Shown one piece after another: positions 11,231 to 22,788 of a stretch of 64,000 nucleotides of DNA. The DNA is from Conoideocrella luteorostrata. Lineage: Eukaryota; Ascomycota; Sordariomycetes; Hypocreales; Clavicipitaceae. The notes beneath the pieces are model-generated. The model was given only the letters and a program-made list of their open reading frames with translations, ran no database searches and was not told the DNA's origin. Position 1 is the first letter of the stretch, and every line of letters begins with the position of its first letter. The DNA lies in contig JASWJB010000082.1 of the NCBI GenBank assembly GCA_032433595.1, positions 1 through 64,000 of the forward strand, given 5' to 3'. The position numbers and the translations under genes are program-made.

Positions 11231-11717
11231 GCGAACACGGGCAAGCAAATATCGAGCCCGGGATTTCAAGCATCGAGCCTGACTTAATCCAAAACGTGTT
11301 AGGTACTCCAGCATAGATTACAAGGGGGGAAGTACTTTTTATGTTTCTAGCCTCTGAACACCTGCAACCCTACACAGTATGCCTACAATGCACTTTTTTA
11401 CACAGCACATCAAAACCTCCCTTCTTTCAGTGGCTACAGTAACAGCACCTCACAGCAGACTTCGCGGCAGACCTCACAACAGACCTCGCAGAGGTAGGGC
11501 CATAACGCGTGTAGCGCTACACGTGTTGCGAGGCTAACAACGAGCTTAAAGACATGAAGGTGCTTCTCCACTTGCAATCCATGGTGGGGCACTTAACATG
11601 TTTTAGGTTAGGGCAGGTTTGATATTTGAATCTCAGGCCCGTGTTTGCTTTCCCATTTTGGATTAAGTCAGGCTCGATGTTCGAAATCTCAGACTCGATG
11701 TTTGCTTGACCGGCGAA
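11231..11717. repeat. Inverted repeat, possible MITE or transposon remnant
   Basis: The left arm (11231-11302) and right arm (11653-11717) are reverse complements with about 80% identity by eye; both contain ATCGAGCCTGACTTAATCC in the same relative place. A weaker extra copy of the arm lies at 11591-11650, adjoining the right arm. The roughly 350-bp interior has no coding potential. A non-autonomous element is plausible, but I found no clear target-site duplication. Confidence 0.6.
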
Positions 11718-12714
11718 AACAGTCACAAGCACAAGCACGAACCTTGTTGTTCTTTGTTGCTGTTCTTTGTTGTTTATCATAGTGCTGCCGCACTGTTCAT
11801 CCTACAGCTCTTTCAACGCCACGGTGTGACTTACACGCCGCGCTATGTGCTGCAACACGCCACCACCGCACACTACCCAACGCACATACGCAAGTTTATT
11901 GCTGTAACCTGTTATAGACTCGAGCTTTAGCTTGCATCTATGCGTACTACGACGAAAAGGGTACACCAAGGAGGGCTAGATCTCTTGTGCCTCGTTTCTC
12001 CTGTCTTCCGTGAGTTAATAAATAACTTTTCTGGACGCTCGTATGCAGACGCCCCAAGGCTAGTCCTTCAAATAACTTGGTTTTATTAGTTAATGATCTC
12101 CGGCAGCGTACAGCTGGTATTCAATGTTTTTTTTATTATTATTAGATAGGTCCATGAGGGACAACAAAAATATTTAAAACATAAGATAAGTTCATAGGAG
12201 ATAGCAAAAAGATTTAAAATGTATAAGTAGCTTATCTATTAAATTAGCTATATTAACAGTGCCTTAACTGAACACTGAACAGCTATGATGGGTAAAAGAA
12301 ACCCTGGCTTGCTTAGCTCTCTGCAACTCAAGAAATCACATAAGACTGAATTACTCCTCGCCGAATAAGATTTAGTAAGCTCACAATTTTCCACTTTGGT
12401 GCAGTGGATATTGAATCTGACACAAATGCGATAACTGTGGCCATTTTAATAGAATGTTGCTGTGGTGGTGTGTGGGCCACGATGACCCGTGCCTTTGTTT
12501 GATCGAATACGGCGGAATCTAAATACAAAAAGTTGATTCACTTATGGCGCTTGGCTCGGATAATTCAGAGAGCTCGAAATTCTGGTAAATATTAGACAGT
12601 GCTCTTAAGTCGCCCATTGCCATCTCTTTGTTTCCATACCACTCCTCTCCTCCTAAGCAGACATACCACAAGAACAAGCAGCCACCCTTAATTTCATGTA
12701 AACTTGCTTTCATA
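11718..12714. other. Intergenic, promoter of the third P450
   Basis: AT-rich sequence grades into a pyrimidine-rich leader (12620-12700) just upstream of the ATG at 12715, as is usual in fungal promoters. I see no gene. Confidence 0.45.
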
Positions 12715-14512
12715 ATGGAGTCAGCCATATTCAACACCACCGAGAAGACCACCGGAATGGTTGAGAATCTCACCATATTCCAAGCTCTCTTCTCCTCATC
12801 AACTTCCGTTCTGACAGCACTCTTCGGGGCCATCATCATATGGTGGTACATCGCAACGACTCGTGGCAAGAATCAACCGAACATCTATGGCAATTATAAG
12901 TTTGATGCCCCCGTAGTGGGGTACAAAAATGCCATACTTGGCCGATGGCAGTTCTTCCGCAACGGGCCAGACATGATCCGTGAGGGCTACGGCAAATACA
13001 AAGAGATGTTCTTCAAGGTCTCGAGCAACGATCTGCTCATCGTCCCTAACAAGTACCTATCCGAACTGGCCAGCATGCCAGCCGAGAAGCTCAGCCTCAA
13101 CACAGCCATCGTTGATGCCTTCCAAAATCTCCACTCCATCACCGCCGTCATCGTTGACAACAGCCTTCAGTCACGCATGCTCATGACACGCCTGACGCCC
13201 AGTCTCAGTCTCCACGTGCCACTTGTGCAAGACCAACTTCGCAAACACTTGCCACAAGAGCTACCGGCAACCGAGGACAAATGGACTGCCTTGAACGCTC
13301 TGGCCCTGGCACGTCGGCTGGTTCACAGGGGTGTAGCAACGCAGTTTGTATATGAGTTGCGAGAGGATGAGGACTACTTGACTACAGCTATAAACTACTC
13401 CGAGTACGGCTTCAAACACAACTTTCTGCTCCGCGTGTTTCCGGACCGTCTCAAGCCGGTGGTCGCATGGTTCCTGCCTACAAGCTGGGGTGTCAATCGG
13501 GCTCTGCGTAAGGCTGAGAAGATGGTGATCCCCCTGATGCGTGAGCGCCAGCGTCGGGAACGAGACGAGCCGCGTTACGAGCGACCCAATGACTTTCTAC
13601 AGCACCTCATCGACGGCGGCCGCGACATTGGCGACGACGAGGCCACTACGGTGCAGAGACTCATGGTCACGTACTTGGGCTCGGGGCCTTCGACCATCAT
13701 TGCCGTCGCTCAGGTGCTCTTTGACCTGTGTGCCCACCCGGAGTACGTCGATATTTTACGCGACGAGGCCCTTGGAGTCCTTAAAGCCCACGGTGGTTTT
13801 ACGAAGCAAGCCCTGGCCAACATGAAAAAAATGGACAGCTTCATGCGGGAGTCGCAACGGCTAAGCCCGCCCACCTTGCGTAAGCATGTGATAATTCACT
13901 CCCCCCATACCACCCTTCCCTCTTCTATACTCAACACAGTCTTTATGTATTTTCTTTTTCTTTTATTATGATTATTACGAGACACTTGCTAATGAGTAGC
14001 CGGATCTCGTCATAGTCGGCTTCAATGCTATCGTCCGTCAAGACCTGATCCTACATGATGGGACCATTCTCCCCGAGGGCTGTCACATACAAATGGCCAC
14101 TTACGCTATTGGTACCGACCCGGAGCGGGTACCCGGTGCCGACAAGTTTGATGGCATGCGGCAGTATAACAACCGCAAGCGGCCGGGTGAGAGCAACCGG
14201 CACCGTAAGTGATGACGAATTTTCCTGATAAAACATCCAAACGCTGACTAGTCCCCACTGGCAGAGTTCACCACAACCAGCGAGAACAACCTTCACTTCG
14301 GCCACGGCAAGATTGTCTGCCCGGGCCGCTTCTTTGCCGACCACTCCATGAAGATGATTACTGCCAACATACTTCTGCGTTATCATTTGCGCTTCCCTGG
14401 TGGTAAAACGGAGAGGCCGCCCAACTCGAGCATTTACGACGTTCTTATTCCCGACCTTAGTACCTGCGTTGAGTTTAAGCTCCGTGAGGATTCTGGGGTA
14501 GCAGTTTTCTAG
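12715..14512 (+). CDS. Cytochrome P450, ent-kaurene-oxidase/CYP68-like class
   Basis: Three exons (12715-13879, 14016-14204, 14265-14512) encode 533 residues. Introns are 136 nt (acceptor CATAG at 14011-14015, chosen because it alone restores frame and family alignment) and 60 nt. An N-terminal anchor (VLTALFGAIIIWWYIA) is followed by a P450 fold with the ExxR segment MRESQRLSPPTL and haem loop FGHGKIVCPGRFFAD (Cys about 470). The FGHGxxxCPGRFFA loop is characteristic of the fungal kaurene-oxidase-like group, ER enzymes that often act in secondary metabolism. The I-helix has GSGPSTIIA in place of the usual acidic-Thr pair. Its product is unknown; the nearest cluster gene is more than 8 kb away. 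Confidence 0.9.
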
Positions 14513-15700
14513 ACCATAGCTTGTCTGAGGGTTGTAACCGTGACGGCCTAGAATTTGCCGATAGATAACTTGAGAATACACAACGTCCATTATTCTTTGT
14601 GTTATTTTACTCGTAAACACTCTTAATTTTAAGTGCCTTTCTGGGTACTCGCGCCCAGGGTTACCAAGTGCTGGCTAAAGTAATAGCAGGCTCCTCTATC
14701 CTGCCCGATGGCTCCAGAATAGTGGGGAAAACATCTTTGGATGACAAGGAAGGAATCCATGAGAAAATGCTTCAGGTATTGATGAAGGTACCGAAGGGCT
14801 ACCTGTTGGGCATAGCTATGGCTCACTGCCTGCCACCCTCGCCGTCCAAGGGCAGACAGTAGACAAGCGAAGAGCTCACGGCTGACATGGTAGCGTTAGG
14901 TCATTTGTTGCCTTGACAGGATTTGCGTTCCCCATCCATGGAAAGCGACTGAAGAAATGAACTAATACGGAAGGCGTGTGCCACTTGCAGACAAATGAGG
15001 CCGTGAACATATTACATTGCGACTTGCCACAGCATAAGCACAGCGAAGTCCGTTTCAAACCGCTACCTAGCGCAGAGCTGTGCCTCGTTGTGCGCGTGTT
15101 TTCGAGGCTCAAACCCCCCCCCCCCCCCCAATTACAATTCCCAAGACTTGGGTACTAGCGAAAAAGGACAAGATAATCGAGCCGGCTGCTTAGGGGATAT
15201 TTGGTCGTTTTGGCAAATTCCACAGCGTAGTTCATGTAAATTCTGGTCATATGGCGCTTAGAAAAGCTCCAGAGAAAATTTCTGAGATTCTACTTGATAT
15301 AGTAAGAGCACATAGCCTACAAGGGTAAACTACACAGTACAATGAATAGAAGTGAGCGGCTTGGTTCAGAACTTATCTACTCATCAAAAGCTTAGTACAA
15401 TACATGTCTCACGTTGAATATAGGCCTTAATTGCAGCCACTGGAAGTAGGTTCGTAGGCCAACACTTTGTTCAAGTGCTCGAGTGGGTAAATTAACCTAA
15501 AAGCATGAGCATACGATGCTATATAGTTTGGCTCAAGTATTCATAACTAATTGAAGAAGTAAAACTTTAGTTTATTTAGTAAAGTCGATCGCTGCAAATT
15601 GGCTGTCGCTTTCGACAGCCTGGCGGGCACCCCTGCGCTTCCCGCGCCCCACTTTCTCCGAGTACGGAGTACTCTCCGTACTCTTTCTCCATTAGTACGG
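14513..15700. other. Intergenic, no supported gene
   Basis: Short ORFs only, and a poly-C run of about 16 at 15113-15128. A palindromic TACGGAGTA/TCCGTACTC motif lies at 15661-15682, just before the 131-bp repeat array. Confidence 0.4.
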
Positions 15701-16043
15701 TTCACTGCAATTTCAACTTCTCCCAAGGGTTGCTTCCCCACCAAGAGACCGACCGACCTTCGCTGCAATTTCGAAAGCTCTAACCCTAACCGCGCCTCAC
15801 TTTTTGGTCCGCCAGATTGGATCACATCATTTTCACTGCAATTTCAACTCCTCCCAGGGGTTGCTTCCCCACCAAGAGACCGACCGACCTTCGCTGCAAT
15901 TTCGAAAGCTCTAACCCTAACCGCGCCTCACTTTTTGGTCCGCCAGATTGGATCACATCGTTTTCACTGCAATTTCAACTCCTCCCAGGGGTTGCTTCCC
16001 CACCAAGAGACCGACCGACCTTCGCTGCAATTTCGAAAGCTCC
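15701..16043 (+). repeat. 131-bp tandem repeat, about 2.6 copies, with telomere-like motif
   Basis: Units start at 15701, 15832 and 15963 (period 131 bp) and are nearly identical; copies 2 and 3 differ at a few sites from copy 1. Each of the first two units contains CTAACCCTAACC, two steps of the fungal telomeric CCCTAA repeat. Long ORFs across the array are by-products of the repetition. Confidence 0.95.
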
Positions 16044-16867
16044 GGACCAATTCCTAGCAGCAATCAGTACAGCCAGTTAGCTTGAAATAGACCAAGCGCC
16101 GTGCTAATCGATCCACAGTGCCTGAGTGTAGATGGGTTGGGTCAACCTGCGGTTAGCCCAGCGCTCTAAAAATTGTCCTCCAAAAGCGGCGTCACGTCCT
16201 CAAAAAATAGACGCACATTTGCTACGAACCTAAAGAACTAGAATATGTACCTATTCTTGTAGGGAGTTCCTATTATACTTTGTCAGGAAGAAAAGAACAC
16301 ACCAAACGCCCAGAGGACCTGGCGGTATTGTTTGGTATCAATTGATCAAATGGTTCATGTACTCAAATGGTCAGTATCAAGTAATAACAGGCTTTCAAAG
16401 GCAAAGTCAAAATCTCAAAGTGTCAATTTGCTCCGAAAAGAAGGCATGATTTTTTTTCATTCTGAGGGAAGCTACGTTAACTATAAATACACCATTCAAG
16501 GCTGACTAAAATCATCCTTGTGAAAGAAAATCCTTTTCCCACGCAGATTTTGTTTTGCTAGACGGCAAAGATATTAGTTCCAGTAGCGAAGTAATTTCCT
16601 AGCCTGTTATGCCGAGCTAGCTCAGCATTAAAAATAAACCAGGTTGTGCTAAAAGGTGGATGTTGATTTCCTATTCTAAAAGGTGCATGCTAGGTTTTCT
16701 ACCCCCTTCTAAGTCACGTGCTAGTAGTGGCAATAGTAGCAGCAGGGAGCAGGAAAGCCCATATAATACTTCAAGTCGTTTAATACTTTATATAATAGTA
16801 AAATAAACCTATATCACTTTATTCCACTTTACTAATCCGTGACCACTATACATAACAAGTACAGCGT
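16044..16867. other. Intergenic, no supported gene
   Basis: AT-rich sequence without coding signal. It is the 3' flank of the small peptide gene. Confidence 0.4.
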
Positions 16868-17192
16868 CTACGAACAAATCAAATGATTTCCAAACTTCAC
16901 AAAGCAATCTACCATTAAGATGTTTTTCATTAGCAATATTCTCTTTGTCTATTGCAAGTAGCACTCACGACCGGAATGGCGGCCAACTCCAGCGCGGCCG
17001 TCGTCCCATTGACAGCTGGAACCTGCCTTATGACCATTACAGGCGGACTCTGTCGTGAAGAAGGAGGTATTAGTGCAGGTGGCCTAATTTTTTCTGGCAG
17101 TACAAGGAGACTGTACCTGCGTCGCGCGCGACTGCCATAGCTCCGCTGGCAAAAAGGAAAGTAATAGCGGTGACGAGACTAAAAAGCTGCAT
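16868..17192 (-). CDS. Small cysteine-rich secreted peptide, two introns
   Basis: Three exons (17192-17117, 17049-16969, 16908-16868) encode 65 residues. It was found by reading splice signals, as each exon is very short. Intron 1 has a GTACAG donor and CGACAG acceptor. Intron 2 has a canonical GTGAGT donor, a GCTAAT branch site and a GGTAG acceptor. All junctions keep frame. A signal peptide (MQLFSLVTAITFLFASG) precedes a mature part of about 40 residues with four Cys (29, 38, 54, 64), spaced C-x8-C-x15-C-x9-C and Gly/His-rich. A TATA box lies 114 nt upstream. I do not recognise the family; size and Cys pattern fit a fungal effector or defence peptide. If intron 2 is not spliced, a 58-residue variant with a different C-terminus results. 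Confidence 0.65.
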
Positions 17193-17305
17193 AGTGCTGG
17201 AAATGGAACAAATTGCTGATGTTATGAATAATTGAGAATAGCGACGTATGAAAGTTTGTTGACCTACTTAACGTCAGAAAAACAGGACGGGGGAGAGTTA
17301 AGCCC

Positions 17306-17312
17306 TTTTATA
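17306..17312 (-). promoter_or_regulatory. TATA box of the small secreted peptide gene
   Basis: TATAAAA on the minus strand lies 114 nt upstream of the ATG at 17192. It supports the peptide as a transcribed unit. Confidence 0.5.
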
Positions 17313-19195
17313 ATGAATTTTACTATATGATGAAAGTAAGCAATCTGTGCTAACAGTCTCCATTATTATCATGAATACAAGGGTTTGGTGCTTGTCAAAC
17401 GTAGCCGCGCGGTATGTCCAAAAACCACCGACGTGGACAACGTAAGCGGAATTTTGAACTGCACTATATCTATTTGAGATTCCTTTACTTTTACCCAGTT
17501 AATTTATCTTTAACAACTAGGGTGGTACCGCAGTGGATTATCACTTCTACAGGGGTTTGTCGGCCCGCCTGATCTACTTGGTTCCGGCGCCAAGCAGGAT
17601 CTCCCCCCTGACATCTCACATCAGACCCAGGCTTACACAGCCTATCCGATCGTCGATTGAGTGGATGAGGTCGCGGCCTGAAATACAAGGATCTGACTAC
17701 ATATCAGACCCCTTAGACATACAATGCAAGAAGTGACCTTCGCGTTTCTCAATGCTGCATCTGTGTGGAGTCATTGATGACGGTTCCACCAGACCGCTAC
17801 GAAGGATTGAATGTAATAGCAGTTGGTATGATACAGTTTGATTTGTTATCGACTTGCAACCTTTGCAAGCAATCAGTCAGCAGATCAGCAAAGCTGAAAC
17901 GGGCTAAAAAAGTCCCCACTGAGCTAGCTCGTGTCATTTAGCATCCTATCATGCATATGTACCGATCAGACTATGAAGTAAGACGCGTAGCCAATGTGAC
18001 TATAGATTTACCTGACTTATTGACTTGCAAGGCAAGAGGAGGAGACACTTATTGCTGCGGACTGAGTAGAGCCAAACTCAACACTTCATCCAGGTAGAGC
18101 GTCATGAACCTCTAACTTCACAAAATCACTTGATTGATGACTGTGCTCGGGTACTATGCTCACATATCGTGGAATGATAGTACACTATCACATTGTCAAG
18201 AATAGCTGCTGACGAAGCTGCTGACGAAGCTGCTGACAACGCTGATTCCAAAGCTGCCTATCAATTCGATGATTTTGAATGCATAGATAGTGTTCATCTA
18301 TAAGAAGAGGTCTAATTCCTCGTCAATTAGATAGAATACAAGGACAATTCCACTGCTTAGATCTTCCAACTTCTTGACACACATAACTTCTGCTCGCTGG
18401 ATAGCCCTAGCTTATTAGGGGCACGCTGGCTCTATAGTCAACTTCCAACGTAAGTATCAAGTGTCTCAGCATATTTTCAGGTTCTTGAAAACGGAATGAA
18501 ACTATCTCTTAGGAGAGAGGATTGGCAGGACACTAGTGTTACGGCCAATATGCTTTAGGATTAGCTGTCTCCTTCCGCATTACCCGAAAATCCACCCCAA
18601 GTAGGTTATGGTGAAACCTTCCATGGGGTGATTTGGATTAGTAAATGAATCTCCTGGTAAGTTTGTTTGATAGTGAGATTATGGCGAGAGAATAATTTAT
18701 TGGAACCCCTGGATCATGGCGAAAGCGCAAGCCGTCCTGAGAGCGACAGGCGCATTGTAGGGGTATACACCTTACACAGTGCTATCACCGCCGGATTCTA
18801 TGTCCAATTCAGCTCACCGCTCTACCACAGAATCAAGCCCTGCGGTACGGGGCGGTGGCTGACTGTTCCTGGAGGCTACTGAAGAAGCTATATCGGCACC
18901 CGTGCATGTCGGGGGTCTGGAACGACGCCGATCTCTTACCAGGATGAACAATCATATCTCGGGCACATCCTATTGGAGTCAATTAGAGAGATTCAAATTC
19001 TTGCGCATTTATGGGAAGATCTGTGTTACACTGATGATGGAAGAAGAATTACTCTTCTGACAGCATCGTCCAAATCCCCCTATTTGTACCCTTGCATTCC
19101 CTTGTCTCGGAATCCTAACCTACCCCCAGAGGTTGCGTAATCCTTATTGCACTGCCCGTGTCATCCACACACTCTCACACACAAACCCGAGTTAT
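17313..19195. other. Intergenic, no supported gene
   Basis: It contains a short tandem GCTGCTGACGAA repeat (about 18205-18245) and scattered short ORFs. No domain is recognised. Confidence 0.4.
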
Positions 19196-19500
19196 CCGAC
19201 ACATCCGCGCTGCCCGGCACGGAGTACACCCCACCAAGTGTCGTGACGTTCAATGATAAGCTCCGCGTCTACTTCGGTGGTAGGGGCAATGATGGTATCT
19301 TTTCACAGTGTATGACGATGGAATGGCTGATCCCCGTTGCTCGCCGCGCGCTACGAGTTGCTGGGCATTACCATGGGCTTTCTGCCGCACACGTCTACCA
19401 ATGCCGTCGCGCTCAAGAATATGTTTTACTTGTTATCTAACCTTGGCGGGCTAGCGAAGCAACAAGACAGAGACCACGTAATGCATTTAGATTATAAAAG
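19196..19500 (+). pseudogene. Relic of a beta-propeller-like repeat protein
   Basis: Two fragments in different frames look like successive repeats of a propeller or lectin-type protein. About 19225-19308 encodes PPSVVTFNDKLRVYFGGRGN, and about 19370-19455 encodes MGFLPHTSTNAVALKNMFYL. A one-base shift near 19303 continues the first repeat as TVYDDG, as expected for this repeat type. Between the fragments the frame breaks again, and no start or signal peptide is visible. The family assignment is from memory of the repeat pattern and is tentative. Confidence 0.35.
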
Positions 19501-19544
19501 GTATATTTTGTACTATTTAAACTTAGCATAACTTGCATAACCCA

Positions 19545-19600
19545 AAGCGGCTCAGGGCGGCTCAGGGCAGCTCAGGATTGCTCACTGAGGCTCAGGGGGT
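19545..19600 (+). repeat. Short GGCTCAGGGC repeat
   Basis: Four or five imperfect copies of CGGCTCAGGG/CAGCTCAGGA lie in tandem. It is a small simple repeat with no coding role seen. Confidence 0.6.
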
Positions 19601-19771
19601 AAGCAGGTTAAAGCGGCAGCAGCTCTCAAGAGCTCGTTCAAGAAGGGAAGTAGAGCCGTTTAGTTTTTCCCGCTTGATATGGCTATATTATAAGCCCTCT
19701 ATTTCTTATCGAGTAGATCATAGTTCGAAATTATAGCTCCCAGACGGAAGCCTGGCGGATTACACTTCAGT

Positions 19772-20740
19772 TCATCCATTAGAGTGGATAAGGTTCCCGA
19801 CGGTCGACTGTAGGCATTTCGATTGTTGTCGAAACGAATCGCGCAAAGAACAACAGCTCGTTGACCACCGCAAAGAGATGCAGCATTGGCGGCTGTCATT
19901 TGTTTTCCAACCATACATGTCATTTTCTCTGCCACGGATGTCATATCTCGTGATGGTCCTTCGCGGTGTGACATCACCGCCGGGCAACCAGTGGTTTTCG
20001 CTCTTCAGCTCCGCTGGTAGGAATGACGGCGGTTGGGAAAGTAAGGGTTGTCTCAATACCGCTTTGTCTCTCCGGCTGCGGCTGATCATCGTTGACTGCG
20101 CTCTGTGGCCTGTCTTTGGAGGCACTTTGGGAGGCGTCTTAGGGGGCAGTTTTATGCATTCCAGCTTCTCCCTCCCAACAAGGCGGAAAGATGGGTTGAA
20201 CAGGGCTGCACTAACGGCCCGCTCCTGGAGGAGCACCCCATGGTAATCATCAATAAGGTCAGCGTATGAGTTCTGATCATCTGTCATGGGGAGACTTGTT
20301 GTCTGCCTCGATGTCTGGATATGTTGCATCCCATTCGAAGCAGCCTCAGTATGGGGTCTAGTAGACCAGAGTTGCCCTGCTTCTTTATGGCCGACGCCAA
20401 TTGAGAACTTGCTCAATGGGAGACTCTTAGAAGGAGGTATTAAATCAGAATCGGAGAGATTACGCTCCTCTCGACAGCGAATGGAATTATAGATATCTTC
20501 AAACGGCAGCCGGAGATCAATATCACAGTGGTCACTCAACGGTGCCATGAAATCATATTTATGATTCTCTGACGATGTCGGAGAGTTCAACATCTGCTCC
20601 AAGATAGCCCGCTCCTCTCGACAGCGGCGAATAGAATAAAAGATATCCTCAAACGGGAGCCGAAAGTCAACGTTGTAATGGACACTCAGCGGCACCATGA
20701 AATCGTATTTATGACTCGTGGACGCCGTTTGCGAGCTCAT
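19772..20740 (-). CDS. Hypothetical protein with internal 50-residue duplication
   Basis: A 322-codon frame starts at an ATG at 20740. Residues 10-44 and 60-93 are two copies of one unit, each with HKYDFM-x-PLS-x-H, RLPFEDI and CREER, so a 150-bp segment was duplicated. Near residue 205 is a Pro/Lys run (PPKTPPKVPPKTG). No signal peptide or membrane segment is seen and the family is not recognised. The C-terminus is doubtful: from about 19940 downward another frame, ending at 19699, reads more like protein (AANAASLCGGQRAVVLCAIR). A frameshift or unseen intron may join them. Confidence 0.4.
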   Translation of the reverse strand: MSSQTASTSHKYDFMVPLSVHYNVDFRLPFEDIFYSIRRCREERAILEQMLNSPTSSENHKYDFMAPLSDHCDIDLRLPFEDIYNSIRCREERNLSDSDLIPPSKSLPLSKFSIGVGHKEAGQLWSTRPHTEAASNGMQHIQTSRQTTSLPMTDDQNSYADLIDDYHGVLLQERAVSAALFNPSFRLVGREKLECIKLPPKTPPKVPPKTGHRAQSTMISRSRRDKAVLRQPLLSQPPSFLPAELKSENHWLPGGDVTPRRTITRYDIRGRENDMYGWKTNDSRQCCISLRWSTSCCSLRDSFRQQSKCLQSTVGNLIHSNG

Positions 20741-22788
20741 TATTTTGTGTCTAGAAAGAGGCTGTGAGTTTGAGGCTCTGCGCCGCCGAGGCCCATGAAA
20801 GAAGCTTACATGCTTGGTGCGCCTCCTATCACCGCACCTGCTCGCTCATAGCGTCTATTCACGCATCGCGCGCAGCTTCCAGCCTCTGCTGTGCCGCCCA
20901 GTGTCTGAATCTCAAGCTGCTCAAAACTGCGCCAAGTGCCTGGAAAGTCCGCTTTAGTTGTGTGGAGAGCTGCACGGATCGATCATGGCGATGTTGAATC
21001 TCAGCATGCTTGGTGTACTTCACTCGTCCTAAATGAGCGACATGTGGAGGTGAGAAAAGAAGAATGATATTGCGATTTGGTGGTATGACGAGGCAGATGG
21101 ATGGCTTGAATGATGTTGCTTATATCTACCAGAGCACATGTCTGCTTATAATAGCCAATCGGCCGAAGGCGGGGGTTGACAAAGCATTGCCTTGAAGTTG
21201 GCTTGGGCGCGATTCTAAGCTGGGGAACCGCCACGATGCTCTGCACGTCTCGGCCGGATAAGGATGCTTGTCCCTGCCTTTGACCATTGCTGTCCACTAG
21301 CTCGTCAATGCAGCGCGGGGTATTGATAACTAACACTCACTTTACCCATGAACTGCTTCGGCCCAGACCTGCCAACGAACCTGCTCAACAATCCCTCAAA
21401 GCCGGGGTTCTGCAAGCTGTGGGACCAGAGCGTGAGGCTGCTCAGCCGAGTGACAGCACCGATGGGAGAGAATGGAGTCGCAAGTAATCAATCTATCGCG
21501 AGGAGGCGGAACCAATTAATTCACCACGCTGCCCAGTTGCCACGTCGCTTATCCCATCTGCCCGCGGAGCACTTGGCAGTTATGTGCAATTCATCTAAAC
21601 ATCGCTCACTTCCTGTCATAACCGCAGGATGGGGAGATACTCCAGGTCCTCCGCAACGGTTCTATTATTACTCTGTGATCTCTGCTGCAACCACAACGAT
21701 CAATGGCTATATCTGCACTCCAAAGTGGGGCCTATGTTCTCGCCTTGGTGGGATAAATCTTAAATGCGACAAAATGCGACACATGACGAACTACGGAGAC
21801 CTTTCCCAACGGTGCATAGACCCGAGGATCTCATCTGAGCGCTTTAAAGCCTCGGCAATGGTACGATTGACAGCAGATTTCGCTCACGAAAACCACGACA
21901 GCCCATGCACCTCAGCCCACCGTGACAGGCCAGATCTTATGCAAAGTCCGATTGAGTTATGTCGACGAGGCTGCAGCGCAGACAGAAATGGGCCGGCCGC
22001 ATGAAGCGCCCCGCAGCGAGGCAGAGCGCTGTAACGCCTCTAGCGCCAGTGCCCGGGGGCTCTCAGCAGGCCAATCCCTAGCAGGACAGCGTGAGCACCT
22101 TGCTCGTCGCCAGGAATAGCCAAGTGACAGGCAATGCTTTGTGCAATGCATTGTCCACGCTACTCCGGAATAGGATTTCCCTTACGAGGTATCTGTCGCA
22201 GACAATTCGAGTCTGGAGCTGTCACCTCTCCGGACTGGTCTGCTGGCCAGCTCAGTGCTTCACGTAGCCATTTGCGCATGGCAACGCCGGTGATTAAAAG
22301 TATCCCACGTGTTTGGTACGATGCGGTTCGCCATAATCCGAACATAGCTTGTTGGCCGCCCTCCCGCCGATCTGTAGGGAGCAGCTAGTACAGCACCCCC
22401 CCACAGCCCAAATTCATGCGCATATTATTCCCTCACAGTACGGAGTACGTAACCGAGCAATCGGGAAACGGAGCAACTTATTTGTCGCCCTGTACGGAGT
22501 ACAGAGTATTTATAAAGGAACAGCCTACTCCGTAAATGAAGTGCCAAATTAGATGTGTATTACTACGATAAAATTAGAATAGGGTAAGGCTGCGCTGCTC
22601 AGCCAGCTGGTAGGTTTAAAAAGCGGGCCGACAAATTCACATGCCTTTTTCTCCGTGACGCCATCTTTCTGACCACTTGTATCACGATCTGCTCTTGTTT
22701 CCCCCCTCTCTCCACACACACACACACATCGACACACCCTCCGCATCTAAATTTACACTTTTTCGCAAACGATATCGCCGGCGTCAAA
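20741..22788. other. Intergenic, no supported gene
   Basis: A 218-codon plus-strand frame (21348-22004) has low-complexity composition and no domain or signal peptide, so I did not accept it. Three TACGGAGTA/TACTCCGTA motifs cluster at 22437-22533, just upstream of the DOPA dioxygenase-like gene. Confidence 0.45.

Noticed and set aside
14051..14620. 189-codon minus-strand ORF
   Set aside because: Antisense to exons 2-3 of the third P450.
15599..16080. Two ORFs across the 131-bp repeats
   Set aside because: The repetitive translation results only from the tandem array.
18205..18245. CRISPR-like or structured repeat
   Set aside because: Simple tandem GCTGCTGACGAA only; there is no spacer structure, and CRISPR is not expected in a fungal nuclear genome.
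21348..22004. 218-codon plus-strand ORF
   Set aside because: No signal peptide, domain or splice support; the composition looks random.
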